From Nocardia tengchongensis (GTDB taxonomy: Bacteria > Actinomycetota > Actinomycetes > Mycobacteriales > Mycobacteriaceae), in contig NZ_CP074371.1 of NCBI RefSeq assembly GCF_018362975.1, positions 7,502,001 through 7,566,000 of the forward strand: DNA of 64,000 nt. Reading direction: 5' to 3'. A program made the position numbers and the translations under genes. Below the pieces are notes generated by a model, which saw only the letters and a list, made by a program, of their open reading frames with translations, did not search any database and was not told where the DNA came from. Below are positions 47,637-56,556 of this stretch, in pieces (position 1 is the stretch's first letter; each line of letters opens with the position of its first letter).

Positions 47637-49154
47637 TCAGCGCTCGTGCGCTTCCTCCAGCACGGTCCGGCCGAGCAGCGCGTAGCGGGCCGGGTCACGC
47701 AGCTTGAGGTAGAGCGCGTAGCCGATGCCGGCGGCGCCGACCAGGCCGACCAGCCACGGCGTGGCCTTCAACACCAGCGAGCCGGATTCCGCGCCGGCCG
47801 CGGTGCCCATGTTGACCACCAGCAGCACCACCACGCCCAGCATCGCCAGGCCACCGGTCAGCGGGGCGACCAGGGTTTTGAACCAGTGCCGGGTCTCGGG
47901 GTGGTTGTTGCGGAAGTAGACCAGGACGGCGAAGGAGCACAGCGACTGCACGACCAGGATGGCCATGGTGCCCAGGATGGCGAGCAGGGTGTAGGTCCCG
48001 GTGTAGGGGTCCTTGCCGGCGATGCCGAAGCCGGCGATCAGCAATCCGGCGATGATCGTCTGCACCAGGCCGGCGATGTGCGGGGAACCGTGCTTGGGGT
48101 GGGTGCGGCCGAGGGTGCGTTGCAGGACGGGCAGGACGCCCTCGCGGCCCAGCGCGTACAGGTAGCGGGCGGCGCAGTTGTGGAAGGCCATGCCGCAGGC
48201 CAGGGAACCGGTCATCATCAGCCACTGCATCGCGGTGACCGCCCAGTGGCCGACGTAGGTGGTGGTCGGGTTGAAGAACACATCCATCGGGTTGGCCGAG
48301 CCGGCCAGGTCGACCGATTCGTCGATCCCGTTGCCGGACATCGCCATCCACGACACCAGCACATAGAACACGCCGATGCCGAGCACCGCGATCATGGTGG
48401 CCTTGGGGATGATCTTCTTCGGGTTCTTGGACTCCTCGCCGTACATGGCGGTCGACTCGAACCCGACCCACGACCAGAACGCGAAGAACAAGCCCAGCCC
48501 GGCCGACGGCCCGGTGAACGCGGCGACCGGGTTCAGCGGTGACAGCGAGAAGCCGTGCGGCCCGCCACCGTGCACGGCGACCGACACCGCCATCACCGCG
48601 AGCACGGTGATCTCGGTGAACAACAGCACCACCAGCAGCTTTTCGGCCACGGCGACACCGAACCAGGTGCCGACCGCGTTGATCGCCAGCATGGCGATCG
48701 CGAACACCCACCATGGAATGTGCGTATCGAACTGTGCGAGCACGGTATTGGTGCCGAAGCTCGCGAAGATGCCGATCAGCGACGGCTCGAACACCATGTA
48801 GGCGAAGGCCGCCAGCAGGCCCGACGCCAAACCGATGGTGCGACCCAGACCGTAGGAGATGAAGCCGTAGAAGGCGCCGGTGGCGGTGATGTGCTTGCTC
48901 ATGGTGGTGAAACCCACCGAGAACACGGCCAGCACGACCATGGCGATCAGGAAGGCCGCGGGCGTGCCCTTGCCGGTGCCCGCGGAGATCATGAACGGCA
49001 CGTTGCCGGTCATGGCGGTGATCGGGGCGGCGGTGGCGATGGCCATGAACACCACGCCGAGCAGTCCGATGGCGTTGGGCTTGAGCCGGTGGACGGCGGT
49101 CTCCGACTCGGGCGGCGGCGCGGCGGCAACGGCTGCGGGTGTTGTCTGCGTCAT
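47637..49154 (-). CDS. APC-superfamily permease, probable ethanolamine/amino acid importer
   Basis: A 505-residue APC transporter with 12 membrane segments; the first helix has the unwound region IATAAPITAMTGNVPF and segment 6 has FFAFWSWVGFESTAMYGEES. It begins 16 bp after the eutC stop, so it most likely imports the substrate of the ammonia-lyase. Substrate specificity is inferred from position only. Confidence 0.83.
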   Translation of the reverse strand: MTQTTPAAVAAAPPPESETAVHRLKPNAIGLLGVVFMAIATAAPITAMTGNVPFMISAGTGKGTPAAFLIAMVVLAVFSVGFTTMSKHITATGAFYGFISYGLGRTIGLASGLLAAFAYMVFEPSLIGIFASFGTNTVLAQFDTHIPWWVFAIAMLAINAVGTWFGVAVAEKLLVVLLFTEITVLAVMAVSVAVHGGGPHGFSLSPLNPVAAFTGPSAGLGLFFAFWSWVGFESTAMYGEESKNPKKIIPKATMIAVLGIGVFYVLVSWMAMSGNGIDESVDLAGSANPMDVFFNPTTTYVGHWAVTAMQWLMMTGSLACGMAFHNCAARYLYALGREGVLPVLQRTLGRTHPKHGSPHIAGLVQTIIAGLLIAGFGIAGKDPYTGTYTLLAILGTMAILVVQSLCSFAVLVYFRNNHPETRHWFKTLVAPLTGGLAMLGVVVLLVVNMGTAAGAESGSLVLKATPWLVGLVGAAGIGYALYLKLRDPARYALLGRTVLEEAHER

Positions 49155-49170
49155 CGAAATACTCTCTCTA

Positions 49171-49959
49171 CTAGCTGATTTCGTTATCGGAGGAAATGCC
49201 GGGTGGCCGACTCGGCAGCGCGGTGGCGGAGGCTCGGGCCTTGATCGAGACGCCGGAGCGACCAGCGCGGAACATCTGATCGATCAGGTCGCGCGCCACC
49301 GTCGCGGCATCGGCGTAGCTCAGGCCGTGCGGTGGACGGATATTCGAAATGCAGTTGCGCTCGGAGTCGGCGCGGCCCGGCTGCGGCGCATAGGTCAGGT
49401 AGATGCCCAGGCTGTCGGTGACCGACAGGCCGGGCCGCTCCCCGATCACCACCAATACCGCTCGCGCACCGAGGGTTCGGCCGATGTGGTCGCCCAGCGC
49501 CACCCGGGCCTGCGTCGCGATCACCGGCGGCGCCAAGGAATAGTCCGGCGCGAACGCCTCGACCAGCGCGGCGCACAGTCCGGCGGCGTGCGCGGTGACC
49601 GCGGTGGCCGACAGTCCGTCACACACCACCAGCGCCAGATCCGCTCCGGAGGAACACAATTCGAGCGGTCCGGAGGGAATGCGCCCCAGATCCGGGCGGC
49701 GCAGATACCGGTCTCGGTCTCCCGCCGCGCTGGTCACGTGAACGGGGTCGCCCAGTTCCAGCTCGGCCAGAGCAGCGTGCACGGCAGCCACTTCCAGGGG
49801 CGTCCGCACCGCGTCCCGAGCCAGCGCGTGAGATGCGTTGAGCGCCAACACCTCCGGCGTGGCGAGGGTGTCGCCCGCCCTGCGCAGCCCGATCCGGGCC
49901 AGCGTGTGCGACCGCATCCGGTCCCAAGGATCGATACTGTCGACGGTCTCGTTGGTCAT
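49171..49959 (-). CDS. eutC: Ethanolamine ammonia-lyase small subunit
   Basis: A 262-residue EutC. It matches the family across LTLARIGLRRAG-type sequence (ARIGLRRAGDT), SDGLSATAV-like CDGLSATAVTAHA, GERPGLSVTDSLGIYLTY and ERNCISNIRPPHGLSY. With EutB it forms the adenosylcobalamin-dependent enzyme that splits ethanolamine to acetaldehyde and ammonia. The ATG overlaps the eutB stop (ATGA). No microcompartment shell genes are present. Confidence 0.92.
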   Translation of the reverse strand: MTNETVDSIDPWDRMRSHTLARIGLRRAGDTLATPEVLALNASHALARDAVRTPLEVAAVHAALAELELGDPVHVTSAAGDRDRYLRRPDLGRIPSGPLELCSSGADLALVVCDGLSATAVTAHAAGLCAALVEAFAPDYSLAPPVIATQARVALGDHIGRTLGARAVLVVIGERPGLSVTDSLGIYLTYAPQPGRADSERNCISNIRPPHGLSYADAATVARDLIDQMFRAGRSGVSIKARASATALPSRPPGISSDNEIS

Positions 49960-51366
49960 CGGTTCGCCGCCAGCGCACGCAAGGGGGATCCGGTCGGCCC
50001 GGCAGGCAGGACACGCCCGCTGTCGTCGGCCATGTCCATCCGCCGCAGCCACTCCTCGAATTCGGGTGCGGGCCGCAGTCCGCAGACCCGGCGCAGATAG
50101 AGCGCGTCGTGGAAGGACAGGCTCTGGTAGCCGAGCATGGTGTCGTCGGAGCCCGGGACGGTGATCACGAACGCCGTCCCGGCCACCGCCAGCGCGGTCG
50201 CGAGCAGATCCATGTCGTCGGCGTCGGCTTCGGCGTGGTTGGTGTAGCAGACGTCGACGCCCATCGGCAGGCCGAGCAGTTTGCCGCAGAAGTTGTCTTC
50301 CAGCCCGGCACGAGTGATCTGCTTGCCGTTGTAGAGGTATTCCGGGCCGATGAATCCGACGACGGTGTTGACCAGCAGCGGATCGAAGGCCCGCGCCACG
50401 CCGTACGCACGGGCCTCCAGGGTCTGCTGATCGACCGGCTGCCCGCCTACCCCCCGATGCGCGTCCGCCGACAATGCGGCGCCCTGCCCGGTCTCGAAGT
50501 ACATGACGTTCTGACCGACGGTGCCGCGACCCAATTCGCCTGCCGCCGCGGCGGTTTCCGCCAGCAGATCCAGGGTGATCCCGAAACCGGTGTTGGCGGC
50601 CTGCGTCCCGGCGATGGACTGGAACACCAGATCGACCGGCACGCCTTGTTCGATCAGTTCCAGGGTCGTCGTCGCGTGGGTGAGCACGCAGGACTGCATC
50701 GGAATGTCGAAACGCACACGGATGTCGTCGAGCAGATGCAGCAGCCGCGCGATCGCGACCGGATCGTCGGAGGCGGGGTTGATGCCGACCACCGCGTCAC
50801 CACAGCCGAGCAGCAACCCGTCGAGGATGCCCGCGGCGATACCGCGCGGATCGTCGGTGGGATGGTTCGGCTGCAACCGGGTCGCCAACCGGCCCGGCGC
50901 GCCGATGGTGGTCCGGAACCCCGCCTGCGGCGAGAGCGCCCGGGCGACCGTGATCAGATCCTGGTTGCGCATGAGCTTCGACACACCGCGGCCGCCATCT
51001 CCGGAGTGAGGCCTCGCGCGAGCGCCGGAATCGCGAATTCGGCTGTCCCGGACGCAACTTCAGTGAGCAGCCAATCTCGGAACGCACCGACGGTCAGATG
51101 GGCGACCGGGCCGAACGCGGCCCGATCGTGCGTGTCGATGATGAGCCGGTGACCTCGTCGGTCTCATAGGGCACCACCGGTTCGTTCAGGAACACCGCCA
51201 GCGGAATATCGGCGAGCACCCATTTCGCGGCGGCCCGCTCGGCATCCGATTCCGCTGCGCACCCGGCCAATTCGTCCCCGGATCGGGCTGGTCCGGCCTT
51301 CGCCAGTACCTCGATGAGGCTCCCGAACACATACGTTCGTCCGCCGATCTGCTGACGGTAGGTCAT
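49956..51366 (-). CDS. eutB: Ethanolamine ammonia-lyase large subunit, two apparent frameshifts
   Basis: About 469 residues after correction, the normal size. The N-terminus TYRQQIGGRTYVFGSLIEVLA, the middle RLIIDTHDRAAFGPVAHLTV and the catalytic barrel (QPNHPTDDPRGI, GCGDAVVGINPASD, FQSIAGTQAANTGFG) lie in three frames. The first switch is at GG 51148-51149 (one G missing on the plus strand); the second at ACACAC 50981-50986 (an extra two bases, or one missing). With two lesions it could be a true pseudogene, but eutC and the permease are intact, so errors are more likely. Confidence 0.83.
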
Positions 51367-51615
51367 CGCGGAAAACGTCCTCTCACGCCGGGCCCGGAAG
51401 CCGTCGAATTCCAATGGCGGCAGACGCTAATCGGGTTCTGTTACGGCAGCGCCGTTCCCGGATAACCGGTGATGAGAATTCCGGCGGAGAATTTTCTCAC
51501 CCGCGGAAATATGGAAGTAACTGAACGTAACCGCCGCGCCACAAGCGCCTGGCTACTCTGAGGCTCTTTCGCGGACGAGGCCCGTCCGCGGCACCAGCAG
51601 AAAGGCTGCCCGCGT

Positions 51616-53073
51616 TTGACCGTACCCACGCCGACGCCACCGCTGGTGGTGCAGCGGTCGTCGATCAGCGGGCTCCGGCGCCGGCGGCTCGCCTTCGCTC
51701 CGGTGTTCGCGCAATCGGTGGCGGCCATCGCGCCCGCCGGGACGGCCGCGGTCACCCCGCCCTTCGTGATCGCGGCGGTCGGCGGCGGGCCGAGTGTGCT
51801 GGCCTTCCTCGGCGCGGCACTGCTGACCTGGTGTGTGGCGCTGGTCGTGCGGCCGATGGCGCAGCGGATCGCGGTCACCGGCGGGCTGTATACCTACGCA
51901 GCGAAGAGTTTGGGGCCGACCTGCGCAATCCCGGTCGGTTGGTCGGCGCTCGTCGGGTATGCCGCGGTGAGCGTGGCGGGGTTGGTCGCCGTCGGCACCT
52001 ATCTCGGTCGGGTCGCGATGCTCGCCGGGGTCGATGTCCCGGTCGCGGTGACGATGCTGCTGTCGGTCGCGGCGGCCGCGGCCGCGGTGGTGTTGATGAC
52101 CCGCGGTATCCGGCCGTCGGCGGTCGCCACCCTGCTCATCGAATGTGTCTCGGTGGTGGCGATTCTGACGGCGCTGGGCTATCTGCTCGTCGCCGAACGG
52201 CACGACGTCGATCCGGTCCAGGCCGTGTCGTGGCGCGGCGACACCGGTGATCTCGCCATGAGCGCGGTGGTGGCGATCAGCGCGTTCGTCGGATTCGAGA
52301 GCGCGACAACGCTGTCCGCCGAGTCGTTCCGCCCGTTCCGTTCGGTGCCGCGGACCGTGCTGTGGACACCGCTGGCGGCGGGCGTCATCTACCTGCTCGC
52401 CGTCGGCGCCGAAGCGGTGGCGCTGTCGGTGGATCCGACGGCGGGCAGCGGCACCCCGTTGTCCGATCTACTCCTGCACCATGATTCGCGGCTGCTGGCG
52501 GTCGCCCTGGACCTCGGTGTCGCCGCGTCGTTCTTCGCCTGCACCGTGGCCTCGATCAACGCCCTGGTGCGGGTGCTGTTCACGATGGGCCGGGAGGGCA
52601 TCGCGCCGCGGCGGGCGGGGCGCGCGCATCCGCGTTTCCACACCCCTGCCGCCGCCATCGCCGCGGCCATGACCGTGGTGACCGGGTGCGCGATCGCCGT
52701 GCTGTGGGTGGGTGTGGCGCCGCAGGACGCGATCCGTTCGTTCCTCACCCTCAGCGCCTTCGGTTACCTGGGTTCCTACCTGCCGGCGTGCCTGGCCGGT
52801 CCGATTCTGCTGCGGCGCATCGGGGAACCGAGCCGGGCGCTGGCAATCCTCGGCGGCACCGCGGCGGCGCTGATCGGGCTGTTGATGGTCGCGGCGGCAT
52901 TCTCGGGGCAACCGGGCAATACGGCTGTGGTGGCGGTGTACGTCGCGATCATGGTGGCGGGCATCGCCTTCGCCGGCGCACTGCGGCGGTTCGCGCCGGA
53001 CCGATTGCGCGGGATCGGAATATTTGACGAACCGCAGCGCGACGACCTGTTGCTGACCTCGGTATTCCGGTAG
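51616..53073 (+). CDS. APC-superfamily amino acid/amine permease
   Basis: A 485-residue transporter with 12 membrane segments: FAQSVAAIAPAGTAAVTPPF in helix 1 and SAFVGFESATTLSAE in helix 6. The TTG start at 51616 has AAAGG about 11 bases upstream. It is divergent from eutB and followed 3 bp later by an IclR regulator. It may be a second carrier for ethanolamine or a related amine. Confidence 0.82.
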   Translation: MTVPTPTPPLVVQRSSISGLRRRRLAFAPVFAQSVAAIAPAGTAAVTPPFVIAAVGGGPSVLAFLGAALLTWCVALVVRPMAQRIAVTGGLYTYAAKSLGPTCAIPVGWSALVGYAAVSVAGLVAVGTYLGRVAMLAGVDVPVAVTMLLSVAAAAAAVVLMTRGIRPSAVATLLIECVSVVAILTALGYLLVAERHDVDPVQAVSWRGDTGDLAMSAVVAISAFVGFESATTLSAESFRPFRSVPRTVLWTPLAAGVIYLLAVGAEAVALSVDPTAGSGTPLSDLLLHHDSRLLAVALDLGVAASFFACTVASINALVRVLFTMGREGIAPRRAGRAHPRFHTPAAAIAAAMTVVTGCAIAVLWVGVAPQDAIRSFLTLSAFGYLGSYLPACLAGPILLRRIGEPSRALAILGGTAAALIGLLMVAAAFSGQPGNTAVVAVYVAIMVAGIAFAGALRRFAPDRLRGIGIFDEPQRDDLLLTSVFR

Positions 53074-53076
53074 CCC

Positions 53077-53799
53077 ATGAATACACGCGGCACCTCGGTC
53101 ACCAATACCCTCGCAATTATCGAGATCGTGGCGGAATGCGGTGTGGGAATCACCGCCAAGGAAATCGCGCAGCGCCTCGGTCTCCCGCCCGCGACCGCGT
53201 ACCGGCTGCTCAATTCTCTGGTCGCCGACGAATATTTGATCCGGACGGCCGATCTGCGCGGCTTCGGTCTCGGTGCGCGGCTGCGCGGGCTGGCGGCCGC
53301 ATTGAACACCCCGACCGTGTCCCGGGCAGCGCGCCAGCGCCTCGCCGAATTCCGCGCATCCACCCGGTTCGCGGTGAACCTGATCGGCTTCGGCGCGAGC
53401 ACCGTGCGCGTGATCGATCAGGACCCCGACCATCCGGTTCCAGCCGAGCGGGAGCTGACCCGATGCCTGCACGCCTCGGCGGCAGGGAAGCTACTGCTGT
53501 CCGTCCACAGTGATTGGCCCGCACTGGTTCCGGCGCCGATCCGCTCCACCCCGAACACCCGGGTCACGCACGCGGCCCTCGCCGCGGACATCGCCGCCAT
53601 CCGATCCACCGGCCACGCCCGCGCCGTCGACGAACTCCTGCCGGGCCTGACCTGCTTCGCCTACCCGATCCGCAGTGAATCCGGCACTCCCGACGCCGCC
53701 CTCTGCCTGGCTGGCGCCACCAGCCGCCTCGACGCCATGACCACCTTCGACGAGTCCGCCCGAAAGTGCGCCGCGCAGCTGGAAACACTGCTGTTCTGA
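53077..53799 (+). CDS. IclR family transcriptional regulator
   Basis: A 240-residue IclR protein: N-terminal winged helix (ITAKEIAQRLGLPPATAYRLL) and C-terminal GAF-like effector domain with CLHASAAGKLLLS. Its place 3 bp after the permease and next to eutBC makes it the likely controller of the ethanolamine genes. Confidence 0.87.
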   Translation: MNTRGTSVTNTLAIIEIVAECGVGITAKEIAQRLGLPPATAYRLLNSLVADEYLIRTADLRGFGLGARLRGLAAALNTPTVSRAARQRLAEFRASTRFAVNLIGFGASTVRVIDQDPDHPVPAERELTRCLHASAAGKLLLSVHSDWPALVPAPIRSTPNTRVTHAALAADIAAIRSTGHARAVDELLPGLTCFAYPIRSESGTPDAALCLAGATSRLDAMTTFDESARKCAAQLETLLF

Positions 53800-53812
53800 T
53801 GGTCTCCGGCCG

Positions 53813-54088
53813 CTATGTGACCGACGCGTCGGAGTGGAACAGCAGCTGCCAGTATTCGCTGCGTACCGCGTCCCACAGGTCGGCGAACTTGCCGAATCGT
53901 TCACGAGCCCAGCACAGGTCGTGGCAGCTGTCGTCGTCGAAGGCGACGTGCTCGGGAGGCCGCGCCGCATTCGTCACGGTGAGGGCCAGGATCTCGATGC
54001 TGCTGCCGATCATCCGCCACGCGGCCTGCCCCCTGCCGACGGAGGTGTAGCGGGTTCGAGGTGTGCCGTGTGCGGGAACTGCTGACAT
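53813..54088 (-). CDS. Hypothetical protein, 91 residues
   Basis: A small soluble protein starting MSAVPAHGTPRTRYTSVG, with a polar C-terminal half containing FDDDSCHDLCWARERFGKFA. No family recognised and no strong ribosome site. It is convergent with the IclR gene; the 145 bp up to the HxlR gene hold nothing clear. Confidence 0.45.
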   Translation of the reverse strand: MSAVPAHGTPRTRYTSVGRGQAAWRMIGSSIEILALTVTNAARPPEHVAFDDDSCHDLCWARERFGKFADLWDAVRSEYWQLLFHSDASVT

Positions 54089-54233
54089 GTATCGCAATCC
54101 GGAGTGAAGTGGACGTTCCCATCGACTGTCCTCCGCGGCGCCCGCGCGATCAATCGGGGAGGCGTCCAACGCAACGTCCGGTGTGACCGCATCGGTTTGG
54201 ATGTTCCTCCTGCGGAAACACCCTGAGCCCCGG

Positions 54234-54905
54234 TCATCGAAGGGTCGAGCCGGCAAGGGCTTCCGGTGTGAAGACGTACCGTTTGAACCAGTGTGGAATG
54301 CGGCGGCGCAGGGTGGCATCGCCCTGCAGCTGGACGCCGGGTTGGTGCTGGAGCTCGTGCCAGGACAGGTCGCCCGTCCACCATCGGGTGAGTGCGAGGG
54401 TGGGGGCGGTGAGCCAGAGGTCCACGGGGGCTCCGGTGTCGTCGCGGCACAGATTGACTCCGGTCGGCGACAGGTGCAGCCAGAAGTAGCGGTCCATCGG
54501 CGGCCGGTCGGTGAAGGTGAGCGCTAGGACGACCGGGCGATCGGGGAGTTCGGTGATGTCGACGCGGCGCTGCATATCCCAGGTCAGGGCGGCGGTGTCG
54601 AGGTCACCCTCGGACAGTGCCGCGCTGTCGGCGTTCACTGCCCAGCGGGCCAATTCCTGGAGCACCGGCGCCAGGTCGCGACCCGAGTCGGTGAGGCGGT
54701 AGTCGGCGTCGATGATCCCGGGCCCGCCCCGCAGTGCCCGCAGCCGCGTCGACAAGGTGGCTCGGGGAATCCGCGGCAACCCTCGGCGGATGTCACTGAA
54801 GGACGCGGCGCCCATCATCAGCTCCCGCACGATCAACAGGGTCCAGCGCTCGCCGAGTACATCCAACGCCCGTGCCACCGCACAGAACTGTCCATATCCG
54901 CCCAC
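54234..54905 (-). CDS. HxlR family transcriptional regulator with C-terminal extension
   Basis: A 223-residue protein. The first 100 residues are an HxlR winged helix (ALDVLGERWTLLIVRELMMG, FSDIRRGLPRIPRATLSTRL). The second half resembles SCP2-like or sterol-carrier-type extensions found in this regulator group. GTG 54905. It is divergent from the thioesterase gene at 54991. Confidence 0.85.
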   Translation of the reverse strand: MGGYGQFCAVARALDVLGERWTLLIVRELMMGAASFSDIRRGLPRIPRATLSTRLRALRGGPGIIDADYRLTDSGRDLAPVLQELARWAVNADSAALSEGDLDTAALTWDMQRRVDITELPDRPVVLALTFTDRPPMDRYFWLHLSPTGVNLCRDDTGAPVDLWLTAPTLALTRWWTGDLSWHELQHQPGVQLQGDATLRRRIPHWFKRYVFTPEALAGSTLR

Positions 54906-54990
54906 ACCGGCATGCTATGCCCGAACGGGGGAAGGCCGCGGTTCAAAGATTGAACTGGACCGGTCCGGCACCGGCATTCACCATGGCGGC

Positions 54991-55467
54991 ATGAGCAACG
55001 TGCAAGCAACACTCGCGTTCCCGTTTCGGCCGCAGTGGTCGGATATGGATCAGAACGGCCATATGCGCACCGCCGGTTATCTCTCCGCGGCGGAGAACAG
55101 CCGAATGCTGTACTTCAGCGAGTCCGGCTTCTCCGCCGGAGAGTTCGCGCGGCGCGGCTTCGGTCCGGTCATTCAGACCGACACGCTGAGCTACCGCAGC
55201 GAACTGCGCTTGCTGGAACCCGCTGAATTGTCGCTGCACCTGGCGGGCCTGTCCGGCGACGGCGCCCGCTTCATCATGCGCAATACCTTCACCCGCGCCG
55301 ACGGCGTCGTCGCCGCGACGGTCACCTCCACCGGAGGCTGGCTCGACCTCGCCGGCCGACGCCTGATCGCCGCACCCGAGGACCTGATGACACTGCTGCG
55401 CGCACTCCCCCGCACCGACGATTTCGCCGAGCTGCCCTCACCGCTGCGCAGCTCGGCGAACGGATAG
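54991..55467 (+). CDS. Acyl-CoA thioesterase, hotdog fold
   Basis: A 158-residue 4HBT-like protein with PQWSDMDQNGHMRTAGYLSAAENS, the characteristic Asp-containing hotdog signature. It starts 85 bp from the divergent HxlR gene, which probably regulates it. Substrate unknown. The upstream part of the open frame is the complement of the regulator. Confidence 0.83.
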   Translation: MSNVQATLAFPFRPQWSDMDQNGHMRTAGYLSAAENSRMLYFSESGFSAGEFARRGFGPVIQTDTLSYRSELRLLEPAELSLHLAGLSGDGARFIMRNTFTRADGVVAATVTSTGGWLDLAGRRLIAAPEDLMTLLRALPRTDDFAELPSPLRSSANG

Positions 55468-55547
55468 CCGGCGACACACCCGCCTCCCCGGCTGACCCCG
55501 CGAGCTGGCGAAATACCGCTGATCAGAGGTAGTGGAGTGCACAATGT

Positions 55548-56477
55548 GTGCCCATGCAGACATTTGCCCGAGTGTTGCAAGCCTTCGTCGTCAGTGCGAT
55601 GGTCGTGGGGGTCGGCCAGGGGATCGAGGCCGCGCCGGCCGGAGCCGCGCCACAGATTCAGTTGCCTTGGCTGAGCCCTCAGCCCGATGGAGTGCAGGCC
55701 GATGGGGCCGCGTTGGCGGATGGGGTCACCGGGACCATGATCTGGTCCCGCGAAGCCGATACCCGGATTCCGATCGCCAGTATCGCGAAGGCGATGACCG
55801 CGTTGGTAGTGATCAACAGCGGGGATCTGGAGCGGAGCATCACGGTGCCGGCCGAGGCGGTCGCCTATTGCGTGCGCAATAACGGGAGCACGGCGGGGCT
55901 CGCCGCCGGAGAGGTACTCACGGCGCGGCAGTTGCTGTTCGCGATGATGCTGCCTTCGGGGTGCGACGCGGCCTACACACTGGCCGAGTCCTATGGGCCG
56001 GGGCAGGACGGGTTCATCGGGAGGATGAACGACACGGCACGCCAGATCGGTATGGGGGGAACGGGTTTCGCTGATCCGAGTGGATTGCCTGCCCCTGACG
56101 ACTACTCGACCTATTCGACACCGGCGGCGCTGATCCGGCTCGGGCTGGTCGCCATGGGGCAGCCGGTCTTCCGCGAGGTGGCCGGGACACAGACCTATCA
56201 CCTGCCGGCGGGCGCGGGCAATCGGGACCACGTCTGGAAGACGACGAACCAGTTGCTCCGCGAGTACCCGGGCACCATCGGGATCAAGACCGGGTCCACC
56301 GACGCGGCGGGCGCCTGCCTGTTGTTCGAAACCGTCAGGGCCGGAATCCCACTCATCGGTGTGGTGCTGCACAGTGCGGACAGCGGTGCGGCCGCGAAGG
56401 CCGATGCGGAGCGGATGTTGAACTGGGCGTACGGCCCGACGCTGGCCGCGCTGCCGACCGGGTCGACCGGGTCGTAG
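55548..56477 (+). CDS. D-alanyl-D-alanine carboxypeptidase (class S11)
   Basis: A 309-residue exported penicillin-binding protein that trims peptidoglycan stem peptides. After a signal peptide (LQAFVVSAMVVGVGQGIEA) it has the SxxK motif ASIAKAMTA, the second motif as PSGCDAA (Ser-Gly-Cys instead of Ser-x-Asn), and KTGSTDAAGAC. No C-terminal anchor is present. GTG 55548 fits the GGAG upstream better than ATG 55554. Confidence 0.85.
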   Translation: MPMQTFARVLQAFVVSAMVVGVGQGIEAAPAGAAPQIQLPWLSPQPDGVQADGAALADGVTGTMIWSREADTRIPIASIAKAMTALVVINSGDLERSITVPAEAVAYCVRNNGSTAGLAAGEVLTARQLLFAMMLPSGCDAAYTLAESYGPGQDGFIGRMNDTARQIGMGGTGFADPSGLPAPDDYSTYSTPAALIRLGLVAMGQPVFREVAGTQTYHLPAGAGNRDHVWKTTNQLLREYPGTIGIKTGSTDAAGACLLFETVRAGIPLIGVVLHSADSGAAAKADAERMLNWAYGPTLAALPTGSTGS

Positions 56478-56556
56478 CAGCGACCGGGCGGGGCAGGATC
56501 GATGCGGTCCTGCCCACCTCGCGGGTCGATCGGACGCCTGGGTCAGTCGATCGCGG

